Shown here piece after piece: positions 16,961-27,328 of a stretch of DNA of 64,000 nucleotides. The stretch is from Ruegeria atlantica (GTDB taxonomy: Bacteria > Pseudomonadota > Alphaproteobacteria > Rhodobacterales > Rhodobacteraceae), in contig NZ_WQFE01000003.1 in the NCBI RefSeq assembly GCF_013033965.1, positions 186,001-250,000 on the forward strand. Reading direction: 5' to 3'. The notes under the pieces were generated by a model. The model was given only the letters and a program-made list of their open reading frames with translations, had not been told where the DNA came from and ran no database searches. The position numbers and the translations under genes were made by a program. Positions within the stretch are counted from its first letter, which is position 1. Every line of letters starts with the position of its first letter.

Positions 16961-18073
16961 ATGCACCAAACCGTACATGTAGAGTTGGGCGAACGCTCGT
17001 ATGACGTGGAAATCGGACCCAACCTGCTGGCACAGTCCGGAGCGATGATCGCGCCCTTGCTGCACCGGCCCAAGATTGCCGTTCTGACGGACGAGAACGT
17101 GGCCGAGCTGCATCTTGATGCGTTACGCGATGGTCTGGCCTCTGCCGGTATCGAGATGACCTCGCTAGCCTTGCCTGCGGGTGAAGCCACTAAAAGCTGG
17201 CCGCATTTTGAGCGCGCGGTCGAGTGGTTGTTGTCGGAAAAGGTGGAACGCCGCGATGTGGTTGTTGCCCTGGGTGGCGGTGTCATTGGCGACCTGGCGG
17301 GATTTGCTGCTGCCGTTTTGCGACGGGGTGTCCGTTTTGTCCAGATACCGACGTCTTTGCTGGCGCAGGTGGACAGTTCCGTTGGCGGTAAGACCGGAAT
17401 CAACGCGCCGCAGGGAAAGAACCTTATTGGGGCATTCCATCAGCCGTCACTGGTTTTGGCGGACACGTCGGTTCTGGGCACAATGACCCAGCGGGATTTC
17501 CTGTCCGGTTATGGCGAAGTGGTCAAGTACGGCTTGCTGGGGGATGCCGAATTCTTTGAATGGCTCGAGGCCAACGGCCCCGACGTTTCAGACGGCGAAA
17601 TGGCCGCGCGGGTGCGCGCCGTGACACGTTCGGTTCAGATGAAGGCCGATATCGTGGCCCGTGACGAGACTGAGCAGGGCGATCGGGCGCTTTTGAACCT
17701 TGGGCATACCTTCTGTCACGCGCTGGAAGCCGCCACGGGATATTCGGATCGTCTGTTGCACGGGGAAGGCGTCGCCATTGGCTGTGCGCTGGCGTTTGAG
17801 TTGTCCTCGCGCCTTGGGCTGTGCTCACAGGAAGATCCAAGCCGGGTTCGGGCGCACCTGCGTGCGATGGGAATGAAGACCGATCTGGCGGACATTCCCG
17901 GAGATCTGCCGGGCGCCGAGGCGCTGGTGGACCTGATGGCGCAGGACAAAAAGGTCATCGACGGCCAGTTGCGGTTTATTCTTGCCCGCGGGATCGGACA
18001 GGCTTTCGTCACTTCGGATGTCCCTCGCGAAGCTGTGCTGTCAGTGCTGGAAGACGCCTTGACGACAGTCTGA
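16961..18073 (+). CDS. aroB: 3-dehydroquinate synthase
   Basis: 370 residues; converts DAHP to 3-dehydroquinate using NAD and a divalent metal, the second step of the shikimate pathway. Visible family blocks: ALGGGVIGDLAGFAA (NAD-binding), FVQIPTSLLAQVDSSVGGKT, the metal-site region GYGEVVKYGLL, and NLGHTFCHALE with the metal-binding His. ATG 16961 abuts the aroK stop. The gene ends exactly where the convergent site-2 protease gene ends, with no intergenic space. Confidence 0.97.
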   Translation: MHQTVHVELGERSYDVEIGPNLLAQSGAMIAPLLHRPKIAVLTDENVAELHLDALRDGLASAGIEMTSLALPAGEATKSWPHFERAVEWLLSEKVERRDVVVALGGGVIGDLAGFAAAVLRRGVRFVQIPTSLLAQVDSSVGGKTGINAPQGKNLIGAFHQPSLVLADTSVLGTMTQRDFLSGYGEVVKYGLLGDAEFFEWLEANGPDVSDGEMAARVRAVTRSVQMKADIVARDETEQGDRALLNLGHTFCHALEAATGYSDRLLHGEGVAIGCALAFELSSRLGLCSQEDPSRVRAHLRAMGMKTDLADIPGDLPGAEALVDLMAQDKKVIDGQLRFILARGIGQAFVTSDVPREAVLSVLEDALTTV

Positions 18074-19144
18074 TCAGCGCCCTCGGATCACCATCAGTTC
18101 CCCGATGTTTTCGCGGGTTATGTAACCGACCATAGCCCCGGCCTGCGTGCAGACGGCCACGGCGGGGGCGCCCTTGTGCAGCTTTTCCAGCACGGTTTCC
18201 AAGCCGGTGGTCAGTTCAACGCGCGGTATTTCTGTTTCCATGATCGTGGTTGCAAGATCCGAACGCGGAGCTTCCTGTGCGAGGGCGGCAAACAGCGTAC
18301 CACGCGCCAAAAAGCCCAGCAGATCCCCATTCGGGCCCAACACAGGGAACTCGTGTTGGGTGGTGTGGATAACGGCCTGCGCGGCGGTTGCAAGCGTGTC
18401 CGCTGGTGACAAGGCATGGAACTCGGTGATCATCGCGTCCCGAGCCAGTACCCGTCGTGCGACCGAGCGCATAGCTACATCCTGGCTTTCCGCATTAGCC
18501 GCAACGAATACGAAGACAGCAATCAGAACCAGCAGAGGGTTACCTGTACTCAACCCAAGAAAACCAAATACAACCGCCACAACCTGACCCGCGAGGGCAG
18601 CGACACGTGTGGCATTTACCCGGTTCATCTTCAGGCACAAAAGCGCGCGGAAGACCCGGCCACCATCCATGGGGAAGGCCGGGATCATATTGAATACCGC
18701 CAGCAGCAGGTTCACATAGGCCAAACGGTTCAGCAGCCCTGCACTAGTTGAATCGATCTGTGCCAAGGAATCCAGCGACATTCCGGCCCCCAAAGCTACC
18801 AGAACGATCCAGATCACGATGTTCACCGCCGGACCGGCCAGAGCGACCCAAACCTCTTCCATGGGCTTCTCGGGCATCCGTTCGAGCCGGGCGAGCCCTC
18901 CGATTGGTAGTAAGGTGATGTCAGGGGTTTTGATGCCGTAGCGCCGCGCCATTAGCGCGTGACCGAACTCATGCGCAACAACGCAGGCAAACAGGGCCAG
19001 AACGAATATCAGGTTGTCGATCGCGGCGGGCAATCCGCCTTTGGAATAGGCCGCAAAGGCGACCCAGCCCAACAGCAGGAAAAAGGTGACATGGACCCTC
19101 AGTTCCGACCCCAATAGTCGGCCGAGTGAGAAGGACCATGTCAT
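18074..19144 (-). CDS. Site-2 protease family (M50) zinc metalloprotease with CBS domains
   Basis: 356 residues. Polytopic membrane protein with about five or six hydrophobic segments in the first 215 residues. The zinc motif HEFGH is at 58-62 in a membrane helix, and the third ligand D160 lies in NMIPAFPMDGGR. Two CBS motifs fill the C-terminal part (about 235-350). CBS-bearing rhomboid-like/SpoIVFB-type S2P proteins cleave membrane-embedded substrates in response to nucleotide or ionic signals. The substrate is unknown. It lies 18 bases downstream of ssb on the same strand. Confidence 0.9.
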   Translation of the reverse strand: MTWSFSLGRLLGSELRVHVTFFLLLGWVAFAAYSKGGLPAAIDNLIFVLALFACVVAHEFGHALMARRYGIKTPDITLLPIGGLARLERMPEKPMEEVWVALAGPAVNIVIWIVLVALGAGMSLDSLAQIDSTSAGLLNRLAYVNLLLAVFNMIPAFPMDGGRVFRALLCLKMNRVNATRVAALAGQVVAVVFGFLGLSTGNPLLVLIAVFVFVAANAESQDVAMRSVARRVLARDAMITEFHALSPADTLATAAQAVIHTTQHEFPVLGPNGDLLGFLARGTLFAALAQEAPRSDLATTIMETEIPRVELTTGLETVLEKLHKGAPAVAVCTQAGAMVGYITRENIGELMVIRGR

Positions 19145-19162
19145 GTTTTGTCTCCGTTTGCC

Positions 19163-19651
19163 TTAGAACGGAATCTCGTCGTCGTCGATTCCGCCGGATG
19201 CAGGGGCTGGGGCAGGGGCGCTGGATTGCCCACCATAGGGATCGCCATAGCCGCCGCCTGCCTGACCGCCGCCATAACCACCGCCACCGCCGCCTTCGCC
19301 GCGGGCATCCAGCATCACAAGGGTAGAGCCAAAGCCCTGCAGAACCACTTCGGTCGAATACCGATCCTGACCAGATTGATCCTGCCATTTGCGGGTTTGC
19401 AGCTGGCCTTCAAGGTACACTTTGGACCCTTTGCGCAGGTATTGTTCGGCAACGCGGACAAGCCCCTCGTTGAAGATCGCGACCGAATGCCATTCGGTGC
19501 GCTCGCGACGCTCACCGGTGTTGCGGTCTTTCCAGGTTTCGGATGTGGCGATGCGCAGATTGCATACTTTTCCACCGTTCTGGAATGTCCGAACCTCGGG
19601 ATCGCGGCCTAGATTTCCGACCAGAATGACCTTGTTAACTGAACCTGCCAT
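19163..19651 (-). CDS. ssb: Single-stranded DNA-binding protein
   Basis: 162 residues. N-terminal OB fold ([21 protein letters not shown] through about 110), then a glycine-rich flexible linker ([16 protein letters not shown]) and the acidic protein-interaction tip DDDEIPF. It coats single-stranded DNA in replication, repair and recombination and recruits partners through the tip. The start is placed at the conserved MAGSVNKV. Followed by the site-2 protease gene; divergent from the lytic transglycosylase. Confidence 0.97.
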   Translation of the reverse strand: MAGSVNKVILVGNLGRDPEVRTFQNGGKVCNLRIATSETWKDRNTGERRERTEWHSVAIFNEGLVRVAEQYLRKGSKVYLEGQLQTRKWQDQSGQDRYSTEVVLQGFGSTLVMLDARGEGGGGGGYGGGQAGGGYGDPYGGQSSAPAPAPASGGIDDDEIPF

Positions 19652-19738
19652 ATATTTCCCCGTTCTTGTCTGACTCGAATGCGCCCGAATCTGGCGCTAT
19701 GTTTCTATGCGACCCTATACGGCCTGCGTCATGGTTAA

Positions 19739-20440
<702 letters not shown>

Positions 20441-20459
20441 TACTACGCCCCAAACAGTA

Positions 20460-20486
20460 GAACCGGCACCGGGCCGGTTCTTTGTG
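20460..20486 (+). terminator. Terminator after the lytic transglycosylase gene
   Basis: GAACCGGC (20460-20467) pairs with GCCGGTTC (20473-20480), loop ACCGG, followed by TTTGTGTTT. It separates this gene from the convergent ABC transporter operon. Confidence 0.8.
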
Positions 20487-20494
20487 TTTGGCAT

Positions 20495-22582
20495 TTACTC
20501 CGCCGCAATTTTGATGACAGGCTGCATTTGGGCCAACACTTCCTCGGACAGATGGCATTTGACCTGGTGTCCGTCTGCCAAAGTTTTCACCGGTGGAACA
20601 TCTTTTTCACACAAACCGCCCGGCACTTCGGACTTCCAGCGGCAGCGCGTCTGGAATGGACACCCCGGCGGCGGGTTCATTGCCGAGGGGATATCGCCTT
20701 CCAGAACGATATGTTCCTTCTCGACCGACGTATCCGCGATGGGAACGGCGCTCAGCAACGCTTCGGTATAGGGGTGATAGGGCGGCGAGAACACCTGATC
20801 TGTAGTCCCCAGTTCGACCACATGCCCCAGATACATCACCATCACCCGGTCGCTGAGATAGCGCACGATCGACAGGTCGTGGCTGATGAACAGCAGGGTG
20901 GTCTTATGCTCGCGCTGGATCTCCATAAGCAGGTCGGTCACAGCCGCCTGAACAGATACATCCAACGCTGAAACAGGTTCGTCCGCAACGACGATCCGCG
21001 CATCGCCAGCAAAGGCGCGCGCGATGCCCACACGCTGTTTCTGGCCACCGGACAGCTGGCGCGGCATCCGCTCGGCAAAGGCGCGTGGCAGCTTCACCAA
21101 ATCCAAGAGTTCCAGCATGCGCTGCTTTCGTTCAGCTTCGGAGTTTCCGACGCCAAAGATTTCCAGCGCGCGGATAATTTGCCGCCCAACGGTCATCGAG
21201 GGGTTCAGAGTGTCAAAGGGGTTCTGGAACACCATCTGGACTTCGCCAACGGTCTTGGCATCACGCTCTTCGATGGGCACGTCTTCGATGTTTCGGTTGT
21301 CCAGCAAGATCTGCCCATCCGTAGCTGTTTCCAGCCCCATCAACACTTTGGCAAAGGTCGATTTTCCACACCCGGATTCGCCCACGATGGCCAGCGTCTC
21401 GGACTCATGTGCTTCGAAACTCAGTGTCTCGTTGGCTTTGACAACCTTCTTCTCGCCACCGCCGAACAGCGCGTTTGCGGCAACCTCATAGTACTTCTTG
21501 AGGTTATCCATTTTTAGAACAGTTCGGCCAATCTCACCTTTTTCTTTCTGTTCGCCCACGGTAATGGGCGCGTTCCAGTCAATTTCCTTGAACTTCAAAC
21601 AGCGCGTGTGATGGCGGTCATTGCCGGGCACGGGCTCCATCAGAATGTTTTGGGCGTCGCAGCGGCCTTCCTCGAAATAGTCGCAGCGTGGGCCAAAGTT
21701 GCATCCTGGCGGGCGCTCATGGGGCAGGGGAAAGTTCCCCGGAATGGCCACCAAGGGCCGCGCGTTCTTATCTGCGCCCGGCAACGGGATCGAGCGGAAC
21801 AGCGCCTGCGTATAGGGGTGCTGCATTTCATCAAACACGTCGTGGATCGAACCGCGTTCGACCGCCTCACCCGAATACATCACACACAGCCTATCGCAGG
21901 TTTCCAGTACCAGCCCCAGATTGTGAGAAATGAACAGCATCGAGGTGCCGTATTTCTTACCAAGATCCTTGACCAGTTCGACCACGGCGGCCTCGACCGT
22001 CACGTCCAACGCGGTGGTCGGTTCGTCCAGGATCAGCAAAGCCGGTTTCGACATCAACGCCATAGCGATCACGATCCGCTGTTGTTGACCGCCTGACAGC
22101 TGATGCGGGAATGAATTCAGCATCCGCTCTGGGTCGGGCAGGCGCACATCCGTGACCACCTCCAACGCGCGGGCATAGGCCTCGTCGGCACCGACGCCTT
22201 CGTGAATCATCGGCACTTCCATCAATTGCTTTCCGATCTTCATCGCCGGGTTCAACGAGGCCATCGGTTCCTGGTAGATCATCGCGATCTCATTGCCGCG
22301 AATATCCCGCAGTTCATCCGAGCTCATCTCAGCCAGATCGCGCCCTTTGAACTTGATCGTACCTCCGACAACCCGTCCGTTCTTGCCAAGGTCCTGCATG
22401 ACCCCAAGCGCAACGGTGGATTTGCCGCACCCGGATTCGCCAACCAGCCCCACGGCCTCGCCGGGCTGCACGCTGACCGAAAAATCCATCACGGCAGGTA
22501 TTTCCCGAAGGCGGGTGAAGAAAGAAATCGACAGTTTGTCGATTTCTAGGATTGGGCCGTCATATTCCGCCAGTTTGTTCAT
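20495..22582 (-). CDS. Fused peptide/opine ABC transporter ATPase (DppD-DppF type)
   Basis: 695 residues from ATG 22582, which has GAGGAG upstream; an in-frame ATG 72 bases earlier lacks this. Two complete ATPase modules are fused. Each has Walker A (GESGCGKST), an ABC signature (LSGGQQQR in the first, LSGGQKQR in the second), Walker B and a C-terminal oligopeptide-transporter cysteine region (CNFGPRC and CPFQTRC). It powers import through the two permeases encoded upstream on the same strand. It is the last gene of the four-gene operon. Family substrates include peptides, nickel, opines and glutathione. Confidence 0.95.
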   Translation of the reverse strand: MNKLAEYDGPILEIDKLSISFFTRLREIPAVMDFSVSVQPGEAVGLVGESGCGKSTVALGVMQDLGKNGRVVGGTIKFKGRDLAEMSSDELRDIRGNEIAMIYQEPMASLNPAMKIGKQLMEVPMIHEGVGADEAYARALEVVTDVRLPDPERMLNSFPHQLSGGQQQRIVIAMALMSKPALLILDEPTTALDVTVEAAVVELVKDLGKKYGTSMLFISHNLGLVLETCDRLCVMYSGEAVERGSIHDVFDEMQHPYTQALFRSIPLPGADKNARPLVAIPGNFPLPHERPPGCNFGPRCDYFEEGRCDAQNILMEPVPGNDRHHTRCLKFKEIDWNAPITVGEQKEKGEIGRTVLKMDNLKKYYEVAANALFGGGEKKVVKANETLSFEAHESETLAIVGESGCGKSTFAKVLMGLETATDGQILLDNRNIEDVPIEERDAKTVGEVQMVFQNPFDTLNPSMTVGRQIIRALEIFGVGNSEAERKQRMLELLDLVKLPRAFAERMPRQLSGGQKQRVGIARAFAGDARIVVADEPVSALDVSVQAAVTDLLMEIQREHKTTLLFISHDLSIVRYLSDRVMVMYLGHVVELGTTDQVFSPPYHPYTEALLSAVPIADTSVEKEHIVLEGDIPSAMNPPPGCPFQTRCRWKSEVPGGLCEKDVPPVKTLADGHQVKCHLSEEVLAQMQPVIKIAAE

Positions 22583-22674
22583 CTTGTATCTCCTCGCGAG
22601 AATCCGGGGATCCCCCTTCATCTGGCTAAAAATATCTTGGGGGTCCGGGGGCAAAGCCCCCGGCCGCTCTCACA

Positions 22675-24138
22675 TCAATCCTTCAGGCTTTCTTCGCGCA
22701 AGCCGTCCGCAAGCAGGTTCAGACCAAGAACCAGCGACAACAGGGCAAAGGCAGGTGGAAGGGCGGGGTGGAGATAGATCGACAACAGCTTGCGCCCCTC
22801 ATTGATCGTAGATCCCCAATCTGGGCTTTCAGGCGGCAGACCCAGCCCGAAGAAACCCAAGGTTCCCAACAGGATGGTGGTGTACCCGATACGCAGACAA
22901 AAATCGACGATCAGCGGCCCACGTGCATTGGGCAGGATCTCCCACAGCATGATGTACCACGGACCTTCGCCACGTGTCTGGGCTGCGGCCACGTAGTCTC
23001 GCGTTTTGATATCCAGCGCGAGGCCGCGCACGATACGGAACACCGTGGGCGAGTTCACGAAGACCACCGAGACGAACACCACGAGGATACCCCCGGGGAT
23101 ATCGAACAGATCCAGATAGGTCGGCAGGCCCCAAATGCTGTAATCATCCGTGTTGATGACATAGCCGCCCGACGAAATCAGCGACAAGTAAAGCCATAGC
23201 GCGATACCCAGAACCCCGATCAACAGCGGTGTGCGGAAGTTCGGGCGGGTGTAATAACGCGAGTTCAAAAGAACGCCGATGAACAGGATCGGGAATATGA
23301 ACAGAACCGCTGCCATATAGTTCGGCACGCCTGTTGCCACGATTTCCGGTGTGACCAAAAGGTAGAACAACAGGATGACCGGGAAGGCGAGGATAAGGTT
23401 GGCCAGAAACGACAGGAACGTATCCAGACGTCCGCCATAGTACCCGGCTGGCAGGCCCAGAGTGATCCCGACCATGAAAGCAAACATGGTCGCAAGCGGA
23501 GCGATCTGAACCACGATCCACGCACCTTTGACCATTCGGCTAAAGACGTCGCGGGCGAGGTTGTCGCCGCCCAGAAGGTACCAGGCATACTCACCTTCGT
23601 CGGGACTTGGCAGCGGTGTTCCCGGCACTTTGTTCTTCATGCCCGATACCTGAACTAACGGGTCATGAGTGATGATCAGATCCAGCGCACCGAAGATGCC
23701 GGTGAAGACCCAAAACATCACAAGACCAAAGCCGATCATACCGATGGGGCTGTCAAACAACTTGCCGTAAAGGCCGAGGCGGCGTTTGAAGGCAATCGAC
23801 ATTGCAAACAGGATGATCAGTGACAACCACACAGGCAGAAACTGCTGCGAGATCGCTCCGATTATCCCGGCACTGGTCCCCATGAGGATGCCAAGAACGA
23901 TATAGGCCAAGGCAAGCGCAACACAGGCGGAAAAGCTGTATCTCAGGGCCTTTTGTGTTAGCCCACGTAGCCCGTTGCCGCCGCTTATGGTGCCGTCGAT
24001 ATTCACGCTCATCGGGGATTCGGGCAGCACAATACTGCCGATAATCCAAACGACGATTGATACGATCAACGCAGCAAGCGCGATCATCAGGATAGGGTTC
24101 AGAATGGCGATAGAGCCGGTCCAGCTTAAAGGTTCCAT
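22675..24138 (-). CDS. ABC transporter permease (DppC type) with long N-terminus
   Basis: 487 residues, clearly longer than the usual ~300. The extra N-terminal ~180 residues carry four or more hydrophobic segments (for example ILMIALAALIVSIVVWIIGS), followed by the normal DppC core with the EAA coupling loop (AAAQTRGEGPWYIMLWEIL) near the C-terminus and GLPPESPDWG. It forms the transmembrane channel with the DppB-type partner. Start ATG 24138 has GGGAG before it. The 12-base gap from the upstream permease indicates one transcript. Confidence 0.9.
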   Translation of the reverse strand: MEPLSWTGSIAILNPILMIALAALIVSIVVWIIGSIVLPESPMSVNIDGTISGGNGLRGLTQKALRYSFSACVALALAYIVLGILMGTSAGIIGAISQQFLPVWLSLIILFAMSIAFKRRLGLYGKLFDSPIGMIGFGLVMFWVFTGIFGALDLIITHDPLVQVSGMKNKVPGTPLPSPDEGEYAWYLLGGDNLARDVFSRMVKGAWIVVQIAPLATMFAFMVGITLGLPAGYYGGRLDTFLSFLANLILAFPVILLFYLLVTPEIVATGVPNYMAAVLFIFPILFIGVLLNSRYYTRPNFRTPLLIGVLGIALWLYLSLISSGGYVINTDDYSIWGLPTYLDLFDIPGGILVVFVSVVFVNSPTVFRIVRGLALDIKTRDYVAAAQTRGEGPWYIMLWEILPNARGPLIVDFCLRIGYTTILLGTLGFFGLGLPPESPDWGSTINEGRKLLSIYLHPALPPAFALLSLVLGLNLLADGLREESLKD

Positions 24139-24150
24139 GATCTATCTCCC

Positions 24151-25197
24151 TTACGAAATACGGATGCGCGGGTTGAGGTAGACATAGCCGATATCGGAGA
24201 TCAGCTGCGTCACCAGCACCACAAAGACCGACACGACCGAAATCGCCAGCAACAGCTGAATGTCGTTGTTGCCCGCCGCCTGCACCAGCGCCCAGCCAAA
24301 GCCCTTGTAGTTAAACAAGGTCTCGACAATCACCACGCCATTCAGCAGCCATGGGAACTGCAGCATGATAACTGTAAAGGGCGCGATCAGCGCGTTGCGC
24401 AGCGCATGTTTCATGACGATGTTGCCAAAGGAAACACCCTTAAGGCGGGCGGTTCGGATGTACTGCGCGGTCATGACCTCGGTCATCGATGCGCGGGTCA
24501 TGCGGGCAATATAACCCATGCCGTAAAGGGCAATGGTCAGAACCGGCAGGAAGAAGTTCTCGAAGGTCGGGTTATCCATTGCCTGTGTCGCGGTGCCCTT
24601 GAACCATTTCAGGCCAACGGTGGATGAGGTGAAGATCGCGATGAAAATCACACCCGATACGTATTCCGGCGTCGCTGTCGTTATGATCGAGAAGGTGGAC
24701 AGGGACCGGTCCAGTGCGGATCCTTCGCGCATCCCGGCCAACACCCCGACCAACAGCGCTGATGGCACCATCAGAACCAGAACCCAGAACATCAGATAGC
24801 CGGTGTTGCCCAGACGCTTGCCCACGATACTGCCGACCTCGTCCTTGAAAACGGTTGAGTAACCCCAGTCGCCCTGCAATACGCCGCAATATCTGGGCGT
24901 CGTTTCCTCGGTCGATCCCGGGCGGGTACAGGTGCCAAGGAATGTGCCGTCATCAAGCGTCTTGGTGTAACCCGGCAGAACGCCCAGCCACTGCCCGTAT
25001 TTGACGAGAGTGGGTTGCAAATAGCCGCGATTATCCAGCCAGGTCTCAACCTGTTCGTCGGACATCCGCTGGTTGCCCTGCGTTTTCGCAAGCTTTTCCA
25101 GGTTCGGGTAGAGGTTGGTCAGAAAGAAGACCACGAAAGTCAGGCACAATGCAGTGAGTAGCATGACGCCGAACCGTCGGAGGATGAATAGTCCCAT
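24151..25197 (-). CDS. ABC transporter permease (DppB type)
   Basis: 348 residues from ATG 25197, preferred because MGLFILRRFGVMLLTALCLT is the typical DppB opening; the frame remains open 60 bases upstream. About six membrane segments are visible, with a ~90-residue periplasmic loop after the first, and the EAA loop TARLKGVSFGNIVMKHALRN. It pairs with the DppC-type permease. It lies downstream of the binding-protein gene, separated by a hairpin that may lower its expression relative to the binding protein. Confidence 0.92.
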   Translation of the reverse strand: MGLFILRRFGVMLLTALCLTFVVFFLTNLYPNLEKLAKTQGNQRMSDEQVETWLDNRGYLQPTLVKYGQWLGVLPGYTKTLDDGTFLGTCTRPGSTEETTPRYCGVLQGDWGYSTVFKDEVGSIVGKRLGNTGYLMFWVLVLMVPSALLVGVLAGMREGSALDRSLSTFSIITTATPEYVSGVIFIAIFTSSTVGLKWFKGTATQAMDNPTFENFFLPVLTIALYGMGYIARMTRASMTEVMTAQYIRTARLKGVSFGNIVMKHALRNALIAPFTVIMLQFPWLLNGVVIVETLFNYKGFGWALVQAAGNNDIQLLLAISVVSVFVVLVTQLISDIGYVYLNPRIRIS

Positions 25198-25290
25198 GAT
25201 GGCCCCTGTTGTTCGGGTGTTCCGCAGACCATTGGACCATTGTCTGGCCTCGGACATCCGACCCCGTGTCGGCCTGTCTGCGGCTGGAAA

Positions 25291-25314
25291 GGGGCGCCCT
25301 GATCAGGCGCCCCC
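25291..25314 (-). terminator. Intra-operon hairpin after the binding-protein gene
   Basis: GGGGCGCC(C)TGA and TCAGGCGCCCC form a strong GC-rich stem with one bulge between the binding-protein stop and the first permease. On the minus strand TTTCC follows. Such sites stabilise the upstream mRNA and let only part of transcription proceed. Confidence 0.7.
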
Positions 25315-25332
25315 GTTTGTCGAATGGCAGAT

Positions 25333-27003
25333 TTAAGCTGCCCAGCCCCACTTGTAGTGGTGATGCTCGAAGGACACGTGCATGTCGGTGCCGACAAGAC
25401 CGTCCTTCATGTGGCGGTACAGCGAACGCCAGTAAGGCTGAATGGTGACGCCTTCTTCCTGGATCATGGCCTCGCCCTTAGCGACCACTTCACGGCGTTT
25501 GTCTGCATCCGCGATGGCCAGAGCTTCGGTCAGCAGGGCATCGAACTCGGCATTGGACCAGCCAAACTCGTTCCAGGCTTCACCGGTACGATAGGCCAGC
25601 GCCCAGATTTGCACGCCCAGCGGGCGATGGTTCCAGTTGGTCGAGCTGTAGGGATACTTCGCCCAGTCATTCCAGAACGTGTTGCCCGGCAGAACAGTCC
25701 GTTTGACTTTGATGCCAGCGTCGCGCAGCTGCGCTGCAACCGCGTCGGTGGTGTTCCGGCGCCAGTCGTCGTCGATCGAGATCAACTCGTGCTCAAAATC
25801 GATCATTCCGGCTTCTTCCATCAGCGCACGTGCACCTTCCGGGTCGACCTTCTGCGGGGGCAGTTCAAAGTAATCCGGATGGATTGGACCAACGTGGTGG
25901 TTTTCCGCAGGCGAACCGCGGCCGCCGTAACCCAGTTCCAGACAGATCGAGTTATCAACAGCCATCTGCAGGGCCTGACGCACGCGCTTGTCTTCGTAGG
26001 GCTTCTTCCCGTCGATCTCGGCCAGCTGGTTCGGACGGATGACAATGGTGTTCATGGTCACAACTTCGGATTTGATGTACCCGAGGCTGTCCATCACGTC
26101 GATGAATTCACCAACCGATTCATACAGCATGTCGACTTCGTCGGACTCCAGTGCCGCCAGCCATGCGGACGGGTCGGTGCCGTAGTCAATGTAGACGATG
26201 CTGTCCAACGCCGGGCGACCAAACACCTCTTCACCCCACCATGTGTGGTTCTCGTTGCGAACGAGGGTGGCTTTAACGCCAACCTCCAGGTCCTGGACCA
26301 GGTACGGCCCGGTCCCAACGTTGTTGAGAAGGTCCGTTTCGCTGAATGAGCTATGAACAATCGCCGCCGGGTAATCTGCCATGCCCGCAATCAGCGAGAT
26401 GTCAGAAGCTGGCAGATTCAGTTTGACGGTGTTGGCATCGACAACTTCGATTGCGCCGTCGATCGCCTGACCGGATTCCGGGTCGATCAGTGTCGCAAAG
26501 CGACCGGCCATCGAGTTGGTTTCCGAACTCTTGTCGCACCAGCGGCCGATATTGCGGGCCACATCATCTGCAGTGAAGTCGTCACCATTGTTCCATTTAA
26601 CACCGGGGCGGACCTTCAGTGTGTATTCGGTTGCGTCGTCGTTGACTTCCCAACCCTCCAGCAACATGCCGCGGAATGTACCGTCCGAGTTGTACTCGAC
26701 CAGATACTCCAGCGTGCCGCGCGTGACATTCGCGATTTGCGACCAGTCATAAGTGCGCGGGTCTTTCAGCGCGCGCACTTCCTGCTGAACGCGCAGCGTG
26801 CCACCTTCTTTCTTTGCGTCTTCACCGGCTGCATGCGCAGGTGCAGGCAGGCCGATCATGCCATAGGCTGCTGCCGCGGTGACACCAAGCCCGGTGGTGC
26901 GGGTCAGAAATTCGCGTCGGTTGAGTTTGCCGTCCCGATATTCCTGTGCGTGCATTTCTGCCGCCCAGTGCACCGGTGCTCCGGTCATTGTCTGATTTTT
27001 CAT
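25333..27003 (-). CDS. ABC transporter substrate-binding protein, family 5, Tat-exported
   Basis: 556 residues from ATG 27003, which has GGGAG at a better distance than the ATG six bases earlier. A twin-arginine export signal is visible: [13 protein letters not shown] (28-40), then a hydrophobic stretch ending PAPAHA. The mature part is a family 5 extracellular solute-binding protein (DppA/OppA type; [19 protein letters not shown]). Tat export of a family 5 binding protein is less common than Sec and implies folding before export. First gene of the importer operon. Ligand unknown; peptides, opines or amino-acid derivatives are typical. Confidence 0.93.
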   Translation of the reverse strand: MKNQTMTGAPVHWAAEMHAQEYRDGKLNRREFLTRTTGLGVTAAAAYGMIGLPAPAHAAGEDAKKEGGTLRVQQEVRALKDPRTYDWSQIANVTRGTLEYLVEYNSDGTFRGMLLEGWEVNDDATEYTLKVRPGVKWNNGDDFTADDVARNIGRWCDKSSETNSMAGRFATLIDPESGQAIDGAIEVVDANTVKLNLPASDISLIAGMADYPAAIVHSSFSETDLLNNVGTGPYLVQDLEVGVKATLVRNENHTWWGEEVFGRPALDSIVYIDYGTDPSAWLAALESDEVDMLYESVGEFIDVMDSLGYIKSEVVTMNTIVIRPNQLAEIDGKKPYEDKRVRQALQMAVDNSICLELGYGGRGSPAENHHVGPIHPDYFELPPQKVDPEGARALMEEAGMIDFEHELISIDDDWRRNTTDAVAAQLRDAGIKVKRTVLPGNTFWNDWAKYPYSSTNWNHRPLGVQIWALAYRTGEAWNEFGWSNAEFDALLTEALAIADADKRREVVAKGEAMIQEEGVTIQPYWRSLYRHMKDGLVGTDMHVSFEHHHYKWGWAA

Positions 27004-27328
27004 TAACATTACTCCCTGTGAGTCAGTATTTTTTTGATGAAGTGTCGAACCGCTCAGGCCGGAATGCTCCGGACGGCAGGTTCAAGGATTTTCTGATCTC
27101 GGATTCTGGACATCCCCATGGCGACATTCGGCACCAGAATTTGGGTCAGGTCAATGTTCGAAATCGTCATTCATGGTACAAAAACGACATTGACGGGCAG
27201 AGTTTATCGCTGTCAGCTTTTTCAGCCTCAAGAGATTCCCATGGCAAGTTCAGTTTCGCGACAGCAGATTCGCCACGAATTTCTTGCACCTGCGTTCTCG
27301 GCCAAAGCAGCTTCAATCGCGTCAGGTA
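27004..27328 (-). promoter_or_regulatory. 325-bp upstream region of the family 5 ABC operon
   Basis: No credible gene. The minus-strand promoter of the importer operon must lie here. An inverted repeat GTCAATGT (27150-27157) / ACATTGAC (27187-27194) with a 29-base spacer is visible, as well as a short CCGGA-ATGC-TCCGG hairpin near 27060. No clear -35/-10 pair could be assigned. Confidence 0.4.

Noticed and set aside
25324..26349. Plus-strand open frame of 341 codons
   Set aside because: Antisense to the ABC binding protein; no family character.
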